This document shows positions 61,354 to 64,000 of a stretch of DNA of 64,000 bases, piece after piece. Source of the stretch: JAKEHA01 sp964560355 (lineage in GTDB: Bacteria; Krumholzibacteriota; Krumholzibacteriia; WVZY01; JAKEHA01); contig CAZLLI010000003.1 of assembly GCA_964560355.1 (NCBI GenBank), forward strand, positions 4,396-68,395, written 5' to 3'. Both the position numbers and the translations under genes were made by a program. The notes below the pieces were generated by a model, which searched no databases, was not told where the DNA came from, and saw only the letters and a program-made list of their open reading frames with translations. The stretch's first letter is position 1, and every line of letters starts with the position of its first letter.

Positions 61354-62682
61354 ATGAGCATTGCGGGCATCGTTCTGTTTGTGGGCGGCGTCGCGGCGGG
61401 CGCGCTCGCCGCGTGGTGGCTCGGCCGATCGCGAGCCTCCGCGCTTCGCGCCGACGTGCGGGCGAAGGACGCCGCCATCGTCGACCTCAAGATTCAGGCC
61501 GCGCGCCTGGAGAGCATGCTCGAGCAGGAGCGCGACGGCGAAGCGCGCCTCACCAACGCGTTCAAGGCCCTCTCGGTCGACGCGCTCCAGAGCAGCAACG
61601 CGTCGTTCCTCGAGCTGGCCAAGGCGACGCTCGAGAAGTACCAAGAGGGCGCCAAGAACGAGCTCGCCCAAAAATCGAAGTCGGTCGAAGAGTTCGTGAA
61701 GCCGCTCAAGGAGTCGCTCGAAAAGGTGAACGTGCAGATCGAGGCCATCGAAAAGACGCGCCGCGAGGATTACGGCTCGTTGTCGCAGAGCCTGGTCGGG
61801 TTGCGGACGGAAACCACGTCGCTCAACACCGAGACGCGCAACCTCACCAACGCGCTGCGCACGCCCATCGTGCGCGGTCGCTGGGGCGAGGTGCAGCTGC
61901 GCAAGGTGGTCGAATTGGCCGGCATGGTGGAGTACTGCGATTTCGTCGAGCAACCGTCGGTGCAGGGCGAGGAAGGCCGTTTGCGCCCCGACATGGTGGT
62001 CAACCTTCCGGGCGGGAAGAATGTCGTAGTCGATTCCAAGGTTCCGCTCGAGGCCTATTTGAAGGCGCAGGAATCCACCGACGTCGAGACCGCGCGCGGG
62101 CACATGCGCGACCACGCGCGTCAGATTCGCACCCACATCGCCAAGCTGCGCGCGAAGTCGTACGCGGAGCAGTTCGAGTCGACGCCGGAGTTCGTGGTGA
62201 TGTTCCTGCCCGGCGAGAGCTTCTTCTCCGCCGCACTCGAGCACGAGCCGGGCTTGATCGAAGAGGGGGCCGAGCAGAACGTCATCATCGCCACGCCGAC
62301 CACGCTCATCGCGCTCTTGCGCTCGGTGGCGTACGGGTGGAAGCAGGAGAAGATCGCCGAGAGCGCGGAGGAGATTCGCGACTTGGGCATCGAGCTCCAC
62401 AAGCGCATGCGCGTGCTCGCGGAGCACGTCGTGAACATCGGCGACGGGCTCAACCGCGCGGTGGGCGCGTACAACAAGTCGGTGGGTTCACTCGAGTCGA
62501 GCGTGCTCCCGGCCGCGCGCCGTTTCCCCGAGCTCGGACTCACCGGCCAGCCCGACATCCCGCTACTGATCCCGGTCGAAAAAACGTCGCGCGCGTTGAA
62601 CTCGCCCGAACTGTCGCTGTTCACGCTGCACGAGAAGCGCAAACCGAACGACGCCGCCGACGCGGTCGACGGTCAGCGCTAG
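61354..62682 (+). CDS. rmuC: DNA recombination protein RmuC
   Basis: A 442-residue RmuC, linked to limiting DNA inversions between repeats. A membrane helix (residues 3-22) is followed by a long coiled coil (about 28-150) and the PD-(D/E)XK-like nuclease domain with TPIVRGRWGEVQLRKVVELAGM, RLRPDMVVNLPGGKNVVVDSK and KVPLEAYL. GGAGAAGGAG precedes the ATG. Its stop overlaps the facing SDR stop by four bases. Confidence 0.95.
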   Translation: MSIAGIVLFVGGVAAGALAAWWLGRSRASALRADVRAKDAAIVDLKIQAARLESMLEQERDGEARLTNAFKALSVDALQSSNASFLELAKATLEKYQEGAKNELAQKSKSVEEFVKPLKESLEKVNVQIEAIEKTRREDYGSLSQSLVGLRTETTSLNTETRNLTNALRTPIVRGRWGEVQLRKVVELAGMVEYCDFVEQPSVQGEEGRLRPDMVVNLPGGKNVVVDSKVPLEAYLKAQESTDVETARGHMRDHARQIRTHIAKLRAKSYAEQFESTPEFVVMFLPGESFFSAALEHEPGLIEEGAEQNVIIATPTTLIALLRSVAYGWKQEKIAESAEEIRDLGIELHKRMRVLAEHVVNIGDGLNRAVGAYNKSVGSLESSVLPAARRFPELGLTGQPDIPLLIPVEKTSRALNSPELSLFTLHEKRKPNDAADAVDGQR

Positions 62683-63431
62683 CGCGCCAGATAGCCGCCG
62701 TCGACGGCGTAGTACGCGCCGGTGACGAACGACGCCTTGTCGGAGCTCAACCAGAGCACGAGCTCGGCCACTTCGTCGGCGGTTCCCAGCCGTCCCATCG
62801 GGTGCAGCGAGATCAACATCTCGTTGACCTTGCGGTTTTCCTCCAGATCCTTGATCAGCGGCGTGTGAATGAACCCGGGGCCGACCGCGTTCACGCGCAC
62901 GTTCTTCGCCGCGTATTCGATGGCGGCGTTCTTCGATAAACCGACCACGCCGTGCTTGGCGGCCACGTAGCCGCTCGCGCTCGCGAAGCCGACCTGCCCC
63001 AGAATCGACGCCATGTTGACGATCGATCCCCCGCCGCTCTTCAGCATGGCGGCGATCTGGTACTTCATGCCGTAGAACACGCCCGACAGGTTGATGCCGA
63101 TCACCTTCTGCCAGCCTTCGACCGACATGTCGGCGGTTGGATTCGATTCGCCGCCGATGCCGGCGTTGTTGCACGCGACGTCGAGGCGGTCGTAGTACTC
63201 GAGCGCGGCGTCGACCGTGCGCTTGCAATCATTCGCCTCCGCGACGTTGGCTTCGACGAAGGCCGCCTTGCCGCCCGCGGCGCGAATCTCCGCCGCCGTT
63301 CGCTCGCCCGCCTCGCGATTCACGTCGGACAGAACCACCGCGGCGCCTTCGCGCGCGTAGAGGTGCGCGATCGACTTCCCGATGCCGGACGAGGCACCCG
63401 TCACGATCGCGACTTTTCCTTGGAGCATCAT
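62679..63431 (-). CDS. SDR-family oxidoreductase
   Basis: A 250-residue classical short-chain dehydrogenase. Cofactor motif TGASSGIG is near residues 11-18, then NNAGIGG, catalytic Ser in VNMASILGQ and the YVAAK motif; the C-terminal VTGAYYAVDGGYLAR is the classical ending. Start ATG 63431 overlaps the LysR-gene stop (ATGA) and has GGGAGGGA upstream, so a regulator-enzyme operon is likely. The substrate is open. Confidence 0.93.
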   Translation of the reverse strand: MMLQGKVAIVTGASSGIGKSIAHLYAREGAAVVLSDVNREAGERTAAEIRAAGGKAAFVEANVAEANDCKRTVDAALEYYDRLDVACNNAGIGGESNPTADMSVEGWQKVIGINLSGVFYGMKYQIAAMLKSGGGSIVNMASILGQVGFASASGYVAAKHGVVGLSKNAAIEYAAKNVRVNAVGPGFIHTPLIKDLEENRKVNEMLISLHPMGRLGTADEVAELVLWLSSDKASFVTGAYYAVDGGYLAR

Positions 63432-64000
63432 TGCGATCCCTCCCGTCCCCGTTTCTTCGGAGAAAAATAGTCTTTCAAGAATTCGACGAAGCCCACGGCG
63501 GTGCGCGGGAGCGTGCGATTCTTGCGCAGGTACAGCGTCACGTCCTGGCTCATGATGAGCGGTGGGACTTCGAGGCGGACCAATTGCCCGCGCCGAATCT
63601 CGGACGCCACCGCCGCCTCGGGCAGAAAGCCGAGCCCCATGCCGGCCATCACCATGTGCTTGATGGTCGCCGCATTGGTAGACTCCACTACGTAGTGTAC
63701 CGTGATCGACATGCGTTTGAAGAGGGCATCGATCATCGCGCGCGTGTGCATGCCTTCGTGGTAGCCGACGAACGGGTAGGCCTCGAGGTCGCGCGGGCTG
63801 ACGTGCTCGGCGCGGGCGAGCGGGTGGTCCGGCGGTGCCACGATGAAGAGCTTCTGGCGCGTGAGGGGAATCGCGTTCAGGTCGGGGTAGGAACGCTCCC
63901 ACGGCACCACCGCGAGGTCGGTCTTGCCCTGGATGAGCTGGTCCATGACGCGCTCCGACTCGCGGAAGTCGATGTGGATGCGGACGTCGGGGTACTTCGC
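63428..64000 (-). CDS. LysR-family transcriptional regulator, partial
   Basis: C-terminal 190 residues of a LysR regulator; the gene continues past the right edge, where the DNA-binding domain must lie. The visible part is the inducer-binding domain: KYPDVRIHIDFRESERVMDQ, GKTDLAVVPWERSYP, APPDHPLARAEHVSPRDLEAYPF region, HMVMAGMGLGFLPEAAV. It probably controls the co-transcribed SDR gene or neighbours in response to a small molecule. Confidence 0.92.
   Translation of the reverse strand, partial: AKYPDVRIHIDFRESERVMDQLIQGKTDLAVVPWERSYPDLNAIPLTRQKLFIVAPPDHPLARAEHVSPRDLEAYPFVGYHEGMHTRAMIDALFKRMSITVHYVVESTNAATIKHMVMAGMGLGFLPEAAVASEIRRGQLVRLEVPPLIMSQDVTLYLRKNRTLPRTAVGFVEFLKDYFSPKKRGREGSQ

Noticed and set aside
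61990..62160. Possible second gene on the minus strand inside rmuC
   Set aside because: Only shadow frames; rmuC covers the stretch with its conserved nuclease domain.

Overview
The window is about 64 kb of high-GC chromosome from a Gram-negative (diderm) bacterium. An LPS-bearing outer membrane is shown by Kdo synthesis genes (kdsA, kdsB, kdsD), lptB/lptC, a lipid A-type acyltransferase, apolipoprotein N-acyltransferase, many lipoproteins and two outer-membrane barrel proteins. Two secreted proteins end in a FlgD-like/type IX-type C-terminal domain, and there is a PorV-like barrel. This mix, together with HPr kinase, a mannose-family PTS and an exported Tricorn-type protease, points to an uncultured lineage near the FCB group, for example Candidatus Eisenbacteria. 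That placement is inference. No rRNA, tRNA, CRISPR, phage or insertion sequence was seen; the region looks like ordinary vertical chromosome.

Layout. 1-5.5 kb (minus): hpf, hprK, the four mannose-family PTS subunits, HPr and the start of Enzyme I, read from a sigma70-like promoter at 5455-5483. 5.5-9.4 kb (minus): acyltransferase, lptC, lptB, rpoN, with overlapping sigma54-like and sigma70-like promoters at 9358-9401. 9.4-15.7 kb (minus): rplU, rpmA, kdsB, pyrG, kdsA, an unknown membrane protein and kdsD, from a strong promoter at 15682-15710 to a hairpin at 9426-9442. In this unit CTP synthase sits among enzymes that make CMP-Kdo. 15.7-19.7 kb: sodC and an exported Tricorn-like protease, divergent. 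19.7-25.1 kb (minus): secreted FlgD-tail protein, TauE-like, SDR, PorV-like, RNase G and its DUF2344 partner. 25.2-32.1 kb (minus): purL, purQ, a sulfatase, a tandem PurS-like protein and purF. 32.3-38.4 kb (minus): small membrane protein, peroxiredoxin, purB, HtrA, FSA-type aldolase, truA, ecfT. 38.5-40.5 kb (plus): exported HEAT-cyclophilin fusion. 40.6-51.0 kb (minus): NUDIX, lipoprotein peptidase, hypothetical, AlaX-like, panD, lnt, Gfo/Idh, a sigma54 activator, a lipoprotein and a second lipoprotein peptidase. 51.2-55.4 kb (plus): a sigma54 activator with a degenerate receiver, GNAT, SGNH hydrolase, zinc peptidase. 55.4-64 kb: FlgD-tail propeller protein, GNAT, Gly-rich small protein, a giant peptidase-propeller-barrel fusion, rmuC, SDR and a partial LysR regulator.

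The regulatory theme is sigma54. The window holds rpoN, two sigma54 activators and three close matches to the -24/-12 promoter, at the rpoN operon and at both activator genes. HPr carries both His15 and Ser46 and is encoded with its kinase, so the PTS genes can act in regulation as well as sugar uptake. The best candidates for new biology are the peptidase-propeller-barrel fusion, the tandem PurS-like subunit in a purine operon that also carries a sulfatase, the activator with a dead receiver under its own sigma54-like promoter, and the Arg-Gly-rich insertion in RNase G.
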